Position numbers and translations under genes: made by a program | In this document: positions 7,580 to 16,335 of the stretch, one piece after another | Position numbering within the stretch: the stretch's first letter is position 1 | How the letters are laid out: every line of letters starts with the position of its first letter | Source of the DNA: Syntrophorhabdaceae bacterium PtaU1.Bin034 | GTDB lineage: Bacteria; Desulfobacterota_G; Syntrophorhabdia; Syntrophorhabdales; WCHB1-27 | Reading direction: 5' to 3' | Length of the DNA stretch: 44,048 nucleotides | Assembly: GCA_002067405.1 (NCBI GenBank) | Contig: MVRP01000017.1 | Span: forward strand, 1-44,048 | The notes under the pieces: generated by a model | Told to the model about the DNA's origin: nothing | Databases searched by the model: none | Seen by the model: the letters and a program-made list of their open reading frames with translations, nothing else

Positions 7580-8719
7580 ATGGAGAAAAGATACTTGCTC
7601 GCGCCCGGCCCTACCGCCATTCCGCCGGACGTGCTTCTAAAAATGGCAGAACCCATGATCCATCACCGGAACCCGCTTTTCGAGGTGGTGATGGAGAACG
7701 TCCGGGAAGGGTTGAAACATGTCTTCGGGACGAAAAACGAGGTGCTTATTCTCACGTCTTCCGGTACCGGGGCCATGGAAAGCGCCGTGACAAATACCCT
7801 GTCTCCGGGTGATAAGGCGATCTGCGTAAGGAGCGGGAAATTCGGTGAGAGATGGGCCGAAATATGCAAAGCCTACGGCGTTGAGCCGATTAATATCGAT
7901 TTACCGTGGGGTGATGAGCTTGACCCCGGCCTCGTCGAAAAAACCCTGAAGGAGAACCCTGATGTCAGGGCCGTTTACATGCAGGCAACCGAGACCTCAA
8001 CCGGTGCCATGTTTCCCGTGAAAGAGGTCGCGGCCATTGTCAAGAACTACTCGAACACGCTTATGGTAGTTGACGGGATCACCGGGGTAGGGGTATTCGA
8101 CCTGTCCATGGATGCGTGGAATATCGATGTGCTTGTCGGCGGCTCCCAGAAGGCGCTCATGCTCCCGCCGGGACTCGCTTTTGTCGGGGTGAGCGATAAG
8201 GCGTGGGAGTTCAACAAGGAATCGAAGCTTCCCAAATTCTATTTCAACTGGGCAAAAGAGCGAAAGAACCTGGAAAAGAACCAGACGAATTTTACCCCCG
8301 CAATCTCGCTGATCATAGGTCTCCGTGAATCCCTCCGGCTCATCAGGGAGGAAGGCCTCGAGAACGTTTATAAGAGGATCGACGGCCTTGCACGGGCAAC
8401 CAGAGAAGGGGCAAAGGCGCTCGGTCTCAAGGTGTTCGCCAAATCCCCGAGCCCGGCGGTCACTGCCATCGTTGCACCGGAAGGCATCGACGGGCAGGAA
8501 ATCTACAAGACGCTCTGGAAAAAATATGCCGTCACCGGGGCGGGAGGGCAGGACCAGTTGAAGGGCAAGGTCTTCAGGATAGCCACCCTCGGCTATGCGG
8601 GAAAATACGATGTTATCACCGCTATTGCAGCCCTCGAGTTCACCTTGAGGGACCTCGGGTACAAATTCGAGATCGGTAAGGGAGTTGCAGCAGCCACGGA
8701 TTGCCTGAAGGACCTGTGA
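7580..8719 (+). CDS. Class V PLP aminotransferase (serine-pyruvate / alanine-glyoxylate type)
   Basis: 379 residues from the ATG at 7580, preceded by a strong GAGGAGG. The N-terminus KRYLLAPGPTAIPPDVL, the TSSGTGAMESAVTN block, GITGVGVFDL and the PLP lysine motif VLVGGSQKALMLPPGLAFV place it in the PucG/AgxT/serine-pyruvate aminotransferase group. Such enzymes take an amino group from serine, alanine or ureidoglycine to glyoxylate or pyruvate, or run in serine biosynthesis. No serA gene is beside it here; the following adenine deaminase gene hints at nitrogen or purine metabolism, but the substrate cannot be read from sequence. In-frame extension upstream to 7523 has no ribosome site. Confidence 0.9.
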   Translation: MEKRYLLAPGPTAIPPDVLLKMAEPMIHHRNPLFEVVMENVREGLKHVFGTKNEVLILTSSGTGAMESAVTNTLSPGDKAICVRSGKFGERWAEICKAYGVEPINIDLPWGDELDPGLVEKTLKENPDVRAVYMQATETSTGAMFPVKEVAAIVKNYSNTLMVVDGITGVGVFDLSMDAWNIDVLVGGSQKALMLPPGLAFVGVSDKAWEFNKESKLPKFYFNWAKERKNLEKNQTNFTPAISLIIGLRESLRLIREEGLENVYKRIDGLARATREGAKALGLKVFAKSPSPAVTAIVAPEGIDGQEIYKTLWKKYAVTGAGGQDQLKGKVFRIATLGYAGKYDVITAIAALEFTLRDLGYKFEIGKGVAAATDCLKDL

Positions 8720-8760
8720 AAGGCAGAAAGGCGCGAGCGCAAAGGGAATAAGGAGGCTTC

Positions 8761-10437
8761 TTGACAAAGGTCACGGCTGATCTCCTGATTACGAACGGCC
8801 TTCTCGTCGATCCGGCAAGAGAGACGGTTGAACGAACCGACCTTGCGATAAAAGACGGGAAGATCCTCTCCTTTTCGCCAAAAGACGCAGACGAGGTGTT
8901 TGATGCCCGCGGCTCTTACATCTCGTGCGGCTTCATCGAGAGCCACCTGCATCTGGAAGGTTTGCATCTTCTGCCCGAGTACTATTTCCGTGCCTTTCTT
9001 GCCCACGGCACCACCACGGTCATCACCGATCTTCATGAAATAGCCAATGCCGGGGGCATGAAAGGGATCGAGTGGTATCTCTCCCTCACCGATCGGATTC
9101 CTCTAGATATCTTTGTCATGGCCCCTTCGTGCGTGCCGTCGAGCAGGTTCGAGCTTGGGGCCGGCGAGCTGGGTCCTGAAGAGCTCAGCCGGTTGAGGAA
9201 CCGGAGGAGCGTGATCGGGCTGGGGGAAGTGATGGACCTCGAAGGGGTGATTACGAGGCGAAAGGACGTTATGGAGAAGATCAAGGTCTTCGAGGGCAGG
9301 CCGATTGACGGGCACGCGCCCGGCCTTGTCGGGGATGGCCTCGACCTCTATATGTCCGCCGGCATTTTTTCTGACCACGAGACAACGGGCCTGGAGGAAG
9401 GGGAGGAGAAGCTGAGGCGTGGAATGCATCTTTTTCTGCGGGAAGGCACGGTGTCGAAGGACCTGAAACAGCTTCTTCCCCTGGTGCGGCCCCGGAATCT
9501 CAGTTCTCTCTCGTTATGCACGGATGACCTTTCTGCCCGTGACCTCTTTGAAACAGGCCATCTTGACCGCCTGGTGTCGCGCCTCGTGACGTCCGGTGTC
9601 TCTCCTGTCGATGCGCTTAAACTTGTCACGCGCAATCCCGCTAGTTACTTCAATCTGAATGACCGGAACGCCCTCGCGGTAGGGAAGAAGGCGGACCTCG
9701 TGATCTTTGACAGGCCGGAAACCATGAGGGTGTCAGCCACGCTCAAAGAAGGAAGGATTGTCTTCAGGGAAGGGGATGATATTTTCGAAAATGGCAACGG
9801 TTCCAAAAGCAGGACACAAAAGGCCATGAATGTTGCCCCCTTTTCAATTGAAGACTTGAGACAGAAAGCCAGGGGAGGCAAGGTCCGGGTAATAGGCGTG
9901 CGGGAATCGACCATCCTCATGGAGGACCTGACGCGGCACGCCAGGATCGAGAACGGATATCTCGTAGCGGATCACGAACAGGATATCGTGTTTGCCTATG
10001 TCTTTGACCGCTATCGGGCGGAAAGAACCTACGGGTTCGGCTTCGTGAACGGCTTTTCACTGAAAGACGGCGCCCTGGGAACAACATACGCTCACGACAG
10101 CCACAACCTCATAGTGGTGGGCGACAACATCGAAGATATTCATGAAGTTCTCCAGATACTTAGGAAATGCGGCGGTGGGATGGCGGCCGTGTGCAAGGGG
10201 GCAAAAGCCTTTCTTCCCATGTCGTATTTCGGCATCATCTCTCCGCTCGACGCCCGCAGCTTCCTGGAAAGAGAGGCTGAACTGCAGGCCCTGGTCCTGA
10301 AAATGGGAGTCCGGCTGAAGAACCCGTTCTTTCAGATGTCGTTTATCTCGCTGCCGGTCATTCCCCACCTGCGTCTTACCACAAAAGGGCTTTTTCACGT
10401 CGTGACCGCCCGCCACGTATCTGCCAACCATGATTAG
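8761..10437 (+). CDS. ade: Adenine deaminase (Ade family)
   Basis: 558 residues, TTG start after an AAGGAGG site. A metal-dependent amidohydrolase that converts adenine to hypoxanthine and ammonia for purine salvage or nitrogen release. Visible metal/catalytic motifs are FIESHLHLEG (HxH), HGTTTVITDLHE (the usual DPHE with P replaced by L), DGHAPGL, SDHETTG and LCTDD. The C-terminal Ade domain is present (SHNLIVVGDN, and the GGGMAAV block). Slightly shorter than the approximately 580-residue typical form. It follows the aminotransferase gene by 41 bases and overlaps the HAD gene by eight bases, so the three are likely co-transcribed. Confidence 0.92.
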   Translation: MTKVTADLLITNGLLVDPARETVERTDLAIKDGKILSFSPKDADEVFDARGSYISCGFIESHLHLEGLHLLPEYYFRAFLAHGTTTVITDLHEIANAGGMKGIEWYLSLTDRIPLDIFVMAPSCVPSSRFELGAGELGPEELSRLRNRRSVIGLGEVMDLEGVITRRKDVMEKIKVFEGRPIDGHAPGLVGDGLDLYMSAGIFSDHETTGLEEGEEKLRRGMHLFLREGTVSKDLKQLLPLVRPRNLSSLSLCTDDLSARDLFETGHLDRLVSRLVTSGVSPVDALKLVTRNPASYFNLNDRNALAVGKKADLVIFDRPETMRVSATLKEGRIVFREGDDIFENGNGSKSRTQKAMNVAPFSIEDLRQKARGGKVRVIGVRESTILMEDLTRHARIENGYLVADHEQDIVFAYVFDRYRAERTYGFGFVNGFSLKDGALGTTYAHDSHNLIVVGDNIEDIHEVLQILRKCGGGMAAVCKGAKAFLPMSYFGIISPLDARSFLEREAELQALVLKMGVRLKNPFFQMSFISLPVIPHLRLTTKGLFHVVTARHVSANHD

Positions 10438-11080
10438 AGCGGTTGTTTTCGACTTCGACGGTACCCTTACCGAGCTGACCCTCAATTTTACCGATCTCAG
10501 ACGAGAGGTGGAACTGATCGCCGGGAAATATGTGTCTACGGACGCAGTCCGTCAGCTCGACGGCCTTTACATAATCGAGATGATCTACGAAGTGGAAAGA
10601 ATGGCGGGAGAAGCGGGGGCGGTGTTCCGGGAAGAGGCCTTTACCAGACTCCGGGATCTGGAAACCGAAGCAGCAGATGGCAAGGAAGTCTACCCTTACA
10701 CACGGGATGTGCTGCAATCGCTTCGCAGACAGGGGATAAAGATCGGGGTGATGACGAGAAGCTGCATAGGCGCATTAAAGACGGTATTTCCTGATCTTGA
10801 CGTGTATGTAGACGCAGTCGTGACACGGGAAGACATACGGGAGGTGAAACCGGATCCTTCCCATGTAAGAGCAGTGCTCGAGGCGCTCGGCATTGACCCT
10901 TCACAGGCCCTCCTCGTTGGAGACCATCCGACCGATGTACTTGTGGGCGAAACACTGAGCGTGCGTACTGCAGGGGTCCTGACCGGAAGAACGACAAGGT
11001 CCGAGTTCGAGGAAGCAGGGGCGGACCATGTCTTAGCCGATATACGGGAAGTAGTCAGGATAGTGAATGTCGGGGTGTAA
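10430..11080 (+). CDS. HAD-superfamily phosphatase (phosphoglycolate-phosphatase-like)
   Basis: 216 residues with all four HAD motifs: DFDGTLTE (nucleophile and acid), the threonine of VMTRSC, the lysine of EVKPDP and the VGDHPTDV acidic pair. The helical cap lies between residues about 15 and 95. The substrate is unknown; the group includes Gph, PpaX and nucleotide phosphatases, and coupling to an adenine deaminase gene would suit a nucleotidase role (inference). Its 3' end overlaps the convergent GNAT gene by 48 bases. Confidence 0.88.
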   Translation: MIRAVVFDFDGTLTELTLNFTDLRREVELIAGKYVSTDAVRQLDGLYIIEMIYEVERMAGEAGAVFREEAFTRLRDLETEAADGKEVYPYTRDVLQSLRRQGIKIGVMTRSCIGALKTVFPDLDVYVDAVVTREDIREVKPDPSHVRAVLEALGIDPSQALLVGDHPTDVLVGETLSVRTAGVLTGRTTRSEFEEAGADHVLADIREVVRIVNVGV

Positions 11081-11872
11081 GCCAAGCCCTTCTTTTGGCC
11101 TGCCGGCAGACAGGGGCCGCCGGTACCGCCACACCACGGTGGATGTCTTCGGTTCGGGTCTCTTAAGGGGCAGTTGCCACGACGCCTCCAATTGCGCACA
11201 TTCTTCATCGTTGATCGGCTTACATTCGGCTTTCCGCGCGAAACCCCGCCATGTGACCTTTCTTATGAGATAGGGATGAAAGCCACATGCCAGGCATCCC
11301 CGTAGAGAAGGGAGATTCCAAGCTTCGACGTAGGTGATCGCCCATCGTGCCCCTGACTCTCTTCCCTTTTCGGCTACCTGCGACATGGCGGAGGCCATGA
11401 TCTTCTTTCCCCGATGGCGTTCAGGGACGAAAGCCCCTTCGAGCAAAATCTCATCTTCGGAAACACGAGGAAAATGGGCCTGACGGCGCGCCTGTACCTT
11501 ATTGTTCCCCGTTGGCGCCAACAGCCACTGGATGAAGCACGGAGAGCCGTCGTCGGTGACGGCTACGTAGCATGAAGGGATATCTGCTTCAATGAATTCC
11601 TCCCTCGACACCTGATCCGTCCGCGTTGTTGTCGTTCTGTGCCAAATGCCGACAGGACCAAGAAAGTGTTCCCTGTCGGACGTTTCGAACAACCTTGTCG
11701 CAATCGGGATCGAGGCGGGAGGCGGCGTGAAGGATTGACGCAAATCCCTGCGGAGGCCATAACTCGTCTCTCCAGACCAGGCCTGTTTCCTGGTCTCGTA
11801 AAGAAAGGCGCCGATAAGCCCCCGGGACAGGAGGTTCAGGCATCTTCTTGCCTTATGGAATACGTTTGCCAT
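11033..11872 (-). CDS. GNAT-family N-acetyltransferase-like protein in surface-polymer operon
   Basis: 279 residues from the ATG at 11872, chosen over an upstream ATG at 11917 because GGGAGG lies six bases before it. The central part (SEDEILLEGAFVPERHRGKK, then SGARWAITYVEAWNLPSLRGCLACGF) has the acetyl-CoA-binding arrangement of GNAT enzymes: RHRGKKI as the pyrophosphate loop and the N...S...GF motif B. The N-terminus is a family-specific extension. It is the last gene of the minus-strand run that begins at 17256 with a methyltransferase and includes FemAB-like proteins, so modification of a surface glycan or its amino sugar is plausible. Substrate unknown. Confidence 0.75.
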   Translation of the reverse strand: MANVFHKARRCLNLLSRGLIGAFLYETRKQAWSGETSYGLRRDLRQSFTPPPASIPIATRLFETSDREHFLGPVGIWHRTTTTRTDQVSREEFIEADIPSCYVAVTDDGSPCFIQWLLAPTGNNKVQARRQAHFPRVSEDEILLEGAFVPERHRGKKIMASAMSQVAEKGRESGARWAITYVEAWNLPSLRGCLACGFHPYLIRKVTWRGFARKAECKPINDEECAQLEASWQLPLKRPEPKTSTVVWRYRRPLSAGRPKEGLGLHPDIHYPDYFPYIG

Positions 11873-11954
11873 TCGAACCTCCCGTTCATACGTGGAGACG
11901 GGCTTCTCTGAGCACAAGTCAAGAATGACGAAGGAACAGAGAAGACTTTACAGT

Positions 11955-13154
11955 TTATTGTGAGTTCAAGGTGGCCACGGCGTGTGCGATATACTCCATG
12001 TCTTTTTCGCCAAGTCCCTGGTGAGCTGGCAACAAGAGCACGTGATTTTTCAGGAAGCGCGCTTCCTGAAACCGGTCCCAATCCATATTCCTGTCGAAAC
12101 CGGGCCACCAGATTGCGGCTGTGATGCCGCGCATCGACAGATGTCTGCAAAGGCTCTCTCTATCACGGCACACCAAAGGAAGGCCGAGAGGGCAGACACC
12201 CGGAGGAAGCATTTTGTAAAGGAGGGTAAACCCAGGTCTCCCGGAAAGAAGCGATGCGAGGCAGAGATAGTTGCGACGCCGCGTCTTTATGATCTCGTCC
12301 TCATCGACCCCTCTTAACAGATGTGCCGAGAACCATGAGAGTGTTCTGTCGGTGAAGGTTTCTTCGTAATGCATCCAGCCGGGAACATCCGGTAATCCGT
12401 CAGTCCCCCGGACCTCCGGGGACGAGTACCACTCTTCCATAGGTACTCCAATAGGTACTCCGTCCTGCAATTCGGAATCGATGCGGTCAGGGTGGTTGTC
12501 GAGCGGGCGCTTGCGAAACAAAGATGACTTGAAAAGAGACAGGCTTCTTCTTGTAGCGCTGAGAAGGGGAGCGCTTCTTTTCTTCCATTCCCATGATTGA
12601 AGCCGTGGGCTGTTTATCACGAGTACTCCGCCATCGGGAACGGGTATGCTCTTCGGAAGGCTGAATATGGACACATCGCCCCAGCTCCCCAGTTTCCTGT
12701 CCTGCCAGGCGCTGAACAGGGCAAGAGCGCAATCCTCGATCAGGAAAAGACGGTGCCGGTCGCACACTTTCCTGATTTCATCGATCGGCTGGGGAAATCC
12801 GAAATAGTGCGTCACATGGACGGCCCTGGTTTTATCCGATATGAGCTTTCGTATGTCTTCTATGTCTGCTGTTGCCGATTTATCTACCCTATAGGGGACT
12901 ATTCTTGCGCCACCCCTGATAAGCGGTTCGATTTCCGCACCGCAATTGTAAGCGGGCATGAGGACCTCCGATCCGCGGAGGTCCAGTAAATCACATAAAT
13001 GACGAATTGCGGTTCTGCCCTTGTAGGTAAAATGAATCTCGCTGTCCGGGAACCACGACTCGATCCCACCTGTTTTCGGTCTGTTCCTGAACAGTTTTCC
13101 AAGCGCGATTGGAGGCTGCATTTCGCAACGAGCTGCGGTCGCCAAAAATGTCAT
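11955..13154 (-). CDS. DegT/DnrJ/EryC1-family aminotransferase-like protein
   Basis: 399 residues; GAGGAG about eight bases before the ATG supports the start. The fold type I PLP signature is there in variant form: YKGRTAIRHL at the N-terminus, EVLMPAYNCGAEIEP, VTHYFGFPQPIDEI, IEDCALALFS for the usual IEDAAQA, and SLPKSIPVPDGG holding the PLP lysine. In sugar aminotransferases this region reads SFFPTKNLG...GDGG, so this is a divergent branch of the kind that accompanies FemAB-like genes in surface-polymer loci. Function beyond PLP-dependent sugar or amino-acid chemistry cannot be stated. Confidence 0.82.
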   Translation of the reverse strand: MTFLATAARCEMQPPIALGKLFRNRPKTGGIESWFPDSEIHFTYKGRTAIRHLCDLLDLRGSEVLMPAYNCGAEIEPLIRGGARIVPYRVDKSATADIEDIRKLISDKTRAVHVTHYFGFPQPIDEIRKVCDRHRLFLIEDCALALFSAWQDRKLGSWGDVSIFSLPKSIPVPDGGVLVINSPRLQSWEWKKRSAPLLSATRRSLSLFKSSLFRKRPLDNHPDRIDSELQDGVPIGVPMEEWYSSPEVRGTDGLPDVPGWMHYEETFTDRTLSWFSAHLLRGVDEDEIIKTRRRNYLCLASLLSGRPGFTLLYKMLPPGVCPLGLPLVCRDRESLCRHLSMRGITAAIWWPGFDRNMDWDRFQEARFLKNHVLLLPAHQGLGEKDMEYIAHAVATLNSQ

Positions 13155-13253
13155 AGTAGATGCTCCTCTTCATGTTTTGTGGAGGCAGACCGTCTGAAGT
13201 AGTGTTTCGATGCGGCCTTCTGCCGCCGGGCACCATCTGCATGGCCCTGACCA

Positions 13254-14372
13254 TCAGCACGCCGTCCCTCTCCGGCCTTCCGTCTTGTCGTAAGGCTGGA
13301 AGGGGTGGCGGCTGTGGTAATACCGCGAGAGAGTGTAGAACAACATGCCTATCGGGTTTTTTCTGAAAATGAAAATGGTGTATTGCGTTTCCCGTCCATT
13401 GGACCAGTCCTTTTTCCACCTATCCTGGCCGCTGCCGAAATCCCATGTGTGGTACTGTTTTTCCTCGAATGCCTGCTCCAGTGCCTTCTTGGCAACAACC
13501 ATACCCGCGCCCAGATTCTTGAATCGTTCATCCAGGCCTATCTCCAGGGCATGAATGAAGCCGAATGCACCCAGGCAGTACATGAAGGACATGTCATCCC
13601 CGTTATTGGCGAGAAGGGTATACCGGAGCCACCCGGCTTTGAACGCCTCGACTGCCAGTTTGTTGTAGAATGTCCTCACCTGCTCGTTTTGCATGATTGC
13701 CGTTCCTTCCCGTCCTTTCCATCCATTGGATTGAAGGACATAGCCGCGTTTGAGGTAGTCTGCCAGGTCTTCGAGACCGGATGGCTGCAAGACCTTTAAG
13801 GGTCCGTGTTCTGATGATTTTCTCTCGGCCGCCCGCATGTTCTTCTTGAACTTGGATTCCCGGCCGTTAAAGAAGGCTTCGAAGGGCCCTTCCATCCGAA
13901 CGGTCCAACGCTCTGATACAGGCCGGAGCAGGTAAAAGAAAGATCCCTTCCTTGAGGCTTCTTCTATGTACCGCAATATCAATGAATTCTCGTAAACCTT
14001 TCCTAAAACGATCACCTTCCGCTTCGTTACCTCAAAGGCTTTGCGAAGAAGCGCCGCGAACAGGTCGCCTGACGGGCGATCTGAAATGAGGTCGAAAAGG
14101 GCCGAGTGGTTATTGGTCATCGACCTCACTGCTTTGATGGACAGGCCTTTTCTCCGGTAGCTTTGCTTCATCAAGGGCAGCACGGCCGTAAGTCTTTCTC
14201 CGTCCCTCGCCGCAAGGATCAGCATCTGGCCGGGATGAGTAAAAGACTCTGTCCAGCACCTGTACCATTGATATGAATGGAGCGCATCCCGGTTCTCGCT
14301 GTTTTCGAGCAAGCCATTCCACTGCTTTCCTATTTGTTCGAGATCATTGCTCTCCTCGATTACGTCGATCAT
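13254..14372 (-). CDS. FemAB/CelD-like GNAT-fold acyl- or aminoacyltransferase
   Basis: 372 residues from the ATG at 14372, preceded by AGAGGTGG; an in-frame ATG at 14402 has no ribosome site. The N-terminal part (WNGLLENSENRDALHSYQWY, then LAARDGERLTAVLPL) is the first GNAT-like half of the CelD/BcsL family, and the C-terminal half carries SKFKKNMRAAERK, then AFGFIHALEIGLDERFKNLGAGMVV and WDFGSGQDRWKKDW. Cytoplasmic, no membrane segment. Members modify polysaccharide or lipid-linked precursors with acyl or aminoacyl groups; the actual donor is unknown. Confidence 0.82.
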   Translation of the reverse strand: MIDVIEESNDLEQIGKQWNGLLENSENRDALHSYQWYRCWTESFTHPGQMLILAARDGERLTAVLPLMKQSYRRKGLSIKAVRSMTNNHSALFDLISDRPSGDLFAALLRKAFEVTKRKVIVLGKVYENSLILRYIEEASRKGSFFYLLRPVSERWTVRMEGPFEAFFNGRESKFKKNMRAAERKSSEHGPLKVLQPSGLEDLADYLKRGYVLQSNGWKGREGTAIMQNEQVRTFYNKLAVEAFKAGWLRYTLLANNGDDMSFMYCLGAFGFIHALEIGLDERFKNLGAGMVVAKKALEQAFEEKQYHTWDFGSGQDRWKKDWSNGRETQYTIFIFRKNPIGMLFYTLSRYYHSRHPFQPYDKTEGRRGTAC

Positions 14373-14494
14373 GTGCCACCTCTGCCAGTTGTCGTCATCC
14401 AATCGACATTTTGATCACCTGGACGAACGGTCCTTCGGCTGGTACTTCAACACCATGGAAATATCGTTTCCCATGAAGGGCCACTTTTAGTGCT

Positions 14495-15478
14495 TCAGTG
14501 CTTCAGCCGGGACGAAAGGAAGGATTTCAACCCGATAAGGGCTCCGATGGCTTTTCCCCACCTGATCTCGTAACGCGGCGTCAATTTGCCCCCGAAGCGT
14601 CTGTGGAACGCCTCTATCCGGGGAAGCCCCGTGCCCTCCACGTCCATTTCCCTTAGGCCCAATTCCTCGGAGGCAAACCTTATCATCTCCCACTTGCATA
14701 AGGGCGAGGCGCCCGTATAGCTCTTGTCGTCGCTGTAACCCTGCAGCAGGGAATAGAGCCTTCGGTCGTCCCACACGGCGTATGCCGCTGACAGCTCCCG
14801 GCCTGTTTTATCAATGCAAAGGAACGATTTGCACTGATTCCTCTTTGCGATTTCCAGGAAATAGGGCTTTGCCTCTTCGACCCTGAAGCGAAGCCCCTGC
14901 CTTTCGTAGCTCTGGTTCACCACCTCCACCACTTTCTCAAAAGAGACGTCGGTGACGACTTCGACACCCGCTGTCTTCGCCTTCTTTATCTCCCGGCGCC
15001 ATTCTCCGTCGATCCCCTCCCAGACCCTGTTGGGGTCGGAAATATCGAGGAGATAGGTGTAGCACGGCCGAACAACGAAGTTATCCCAAAGGAACGGGAG
15101 CATGCACTCCACTCCCGGTGAAAAAGGAGACATGCCCCAGGGGTATTGGTCCGGCAAAAATTCGGCAAAAGACTTGGCCACTTCTATCTGGAATGATATT
15201 TGGTGCGCAGGACCTCCTTCGGGTTTTTTTAATACAAAGCCGGAATAAGGGGTCAGAAAAGGAGGCGCCACTACAGGCCGGCCGAGCAGGCTTTTACGGG
15301 AAGCAACGTAGCCGGCAACGAGATTCCCCGATTTGTAGGCGCCCCACACGTCGAAGGGCCTGCCGGACGCCTTGAGCCAGTAAGACTTATGAAAGAGCGT
15401 GCCATTTGCTGAGGTGGCAATGAAGTTGTCCCAGGACTCGTAGTCTGTTTCTTTGATTGCCGCTATCTCTACACTCAT
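14495..15478 (-). CDS. FemAB-like GNAT-fold transferase
   Basis: 327 residues; a perfect AAGGAGGT six bases before the ATG fixes the start. Pattern of lipid II:glycine glycyltransferase/FemAB relatives: WDNFIATSANGTLFHKSYWL at the N-terminus, WRREIKKAKTAGVEVV in the middle, then CIDKTGRELSAAYAVWDDRRLYSLLQG and DVEGTGLPRIEAFHRRFGGKLTPRY at the end. Cytoplasmic. Distinct from the CelD-like gene downstream but probably working on the same polymer precursor. The stop lies in a tandem repeat of TGAAGCAC, which looks like a recent 8-bp slip. Confidence 0.85.
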   Translation of the reverse strand: MSVEIAAIKETDYESWDNFIATSANGTLFHKSYWLKASGRPFDVWGAYKSGNLVAGYVASRKSLLGRPVVAPPFLTPYSGFVLKKPEGGPAHQISFQIEVAKSFAEFLPDQYPWGMSPFSPGVECMLPFLWDNFVVRPCYTYLLDISDPNRVWEGIDGEWRREIKKAKTAGVEVVTDVSFEKVVEVVNQSYERQGLRFRVEEAKPYFLEIAKRNQCKSFLCIDKTGRELSAAYAVWDDRRLYSLLQGYSDDKSYTGASPLCKWEMIRFASEELGLREMDVEGTGLPRIEAFHRRFGGKLTPRYEIRWGKAIGALIGLKSFLSSRLKH

Positions 15479-15607
15479 AAGGATACCTCCTTGAGGTTTT
15501 CCGACTACCCTGGTCTTTGGAGCGAAGAGAGTCCGGAAAGCAGTCCTTACCCTTGGCAGTCGACCATGTGAAAAATCAGAACCGGGAGACGGAAAGGATA
15601 GTTGATC

Positions 15608-16216
15608 TTATTGCGTGCCTGTCGCCAACAAAGTCAGCTCGAGTGGCACCTCAGGCTCAACAGGATGGAGCAGCTCGTCTTCCGGAACAATACCGATCTT
15701 CTTCGCCGGCCTCCCTATCCATACCTCTCTTTCCGGGACATTCCGGGTTACCAGGGCACCGGCTCCTATCATCGCGTTATCACCGATCACCACGCCGGGC
15801 AGCACCTGCACTCCTATCGCTATCCTTACGGCCCTTCCTATCCTGTACGGTTCCAGGACAAGGGGGTAGTTGCGACCGTGAACGATCTTCTTCGTGTTGG
15901 CTCCGATAAAGAAAGGGGCGATAAATACATCCTCGCCGATGCTGACTCCCTTCGTAATATGACATTGGGCGTGCACCAGGGTTCGGTCTCCTACCGTGCA
16001 ACTACCTTCGAATACCGTCATGTGTCCAATGACGCAGTCCGAACCGATGTGGGTATTCGGCCGTAAAACAGCGTAATGCCCGATTATGGTGTTGTCACCG
16101 ATCGTGCATCCCCTCTCGATAACGACCCCGAACCCCAGTCGGACATTGCGCCCGAACCTGACTTCAGGATGGATTGCCTCGTTCAGTAGTGGTACATATC
16201 TGTTGCGCTGGTCCAT
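15608..16216 (-). CDS. Left-handed beta-helix (hexapeptide repeat) acyltransferase
   Basis: 202 residues, AGGAGGT ribosome site before the ATG. Hexapeptide repeats run from about residue 18 to 165: VRLGFGVVIERGCTIGDNTI and onwards through IGSDCVIGHMTVF, VSIGEDVFIAPF, VLPGVVIGDNAMIGAGALV, ending in the WbpD/WbbJ-like VTRNVPEREVWIGRPAKKIG. Trimeric transferases of this type use acetyl-CoA (or succinyl-CoA) to N- or O-acylate sugars. With its neighbours it probably decorates the surface glycan. Confidence 0.88.
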   Translation of the reverse strand: MDQRNRYVPLLNEAIHPEVRFGRNVRLGFGVVIERGCTIGDNTIIGHYAVLRPNTHIGSDCVIGHMTVFEGSCTVGDRTLVHAQCHITKGVSIGEDVFIAPFFIGANTKKIVHGRNYPLVLEPYRIGRAVRIAIGVQVLPGVVIGDNAMIGAGALVTRNVPEREVWIGRPAKKIGIVPEDELLHPVEPEVPLELTLLATGTQ

Positions 16217-16335
16217 GGGACACCTCCTGTTTTTGTCTTTCCGTACTACTCAATGCGCTGCTCCCGACTGCACCTCTGGTTATTGTTATTGGTCGCATCC
16301 TCACTATGGTATGAAAATCAAAAGGCCGGCAAGGG

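Noticed and set aside
7997..8767. 256-codon minus-strand frame
   Set aside because: Antisense to the class V aminotransferase, which has the PLP lysine motif and a strong ribosome site.
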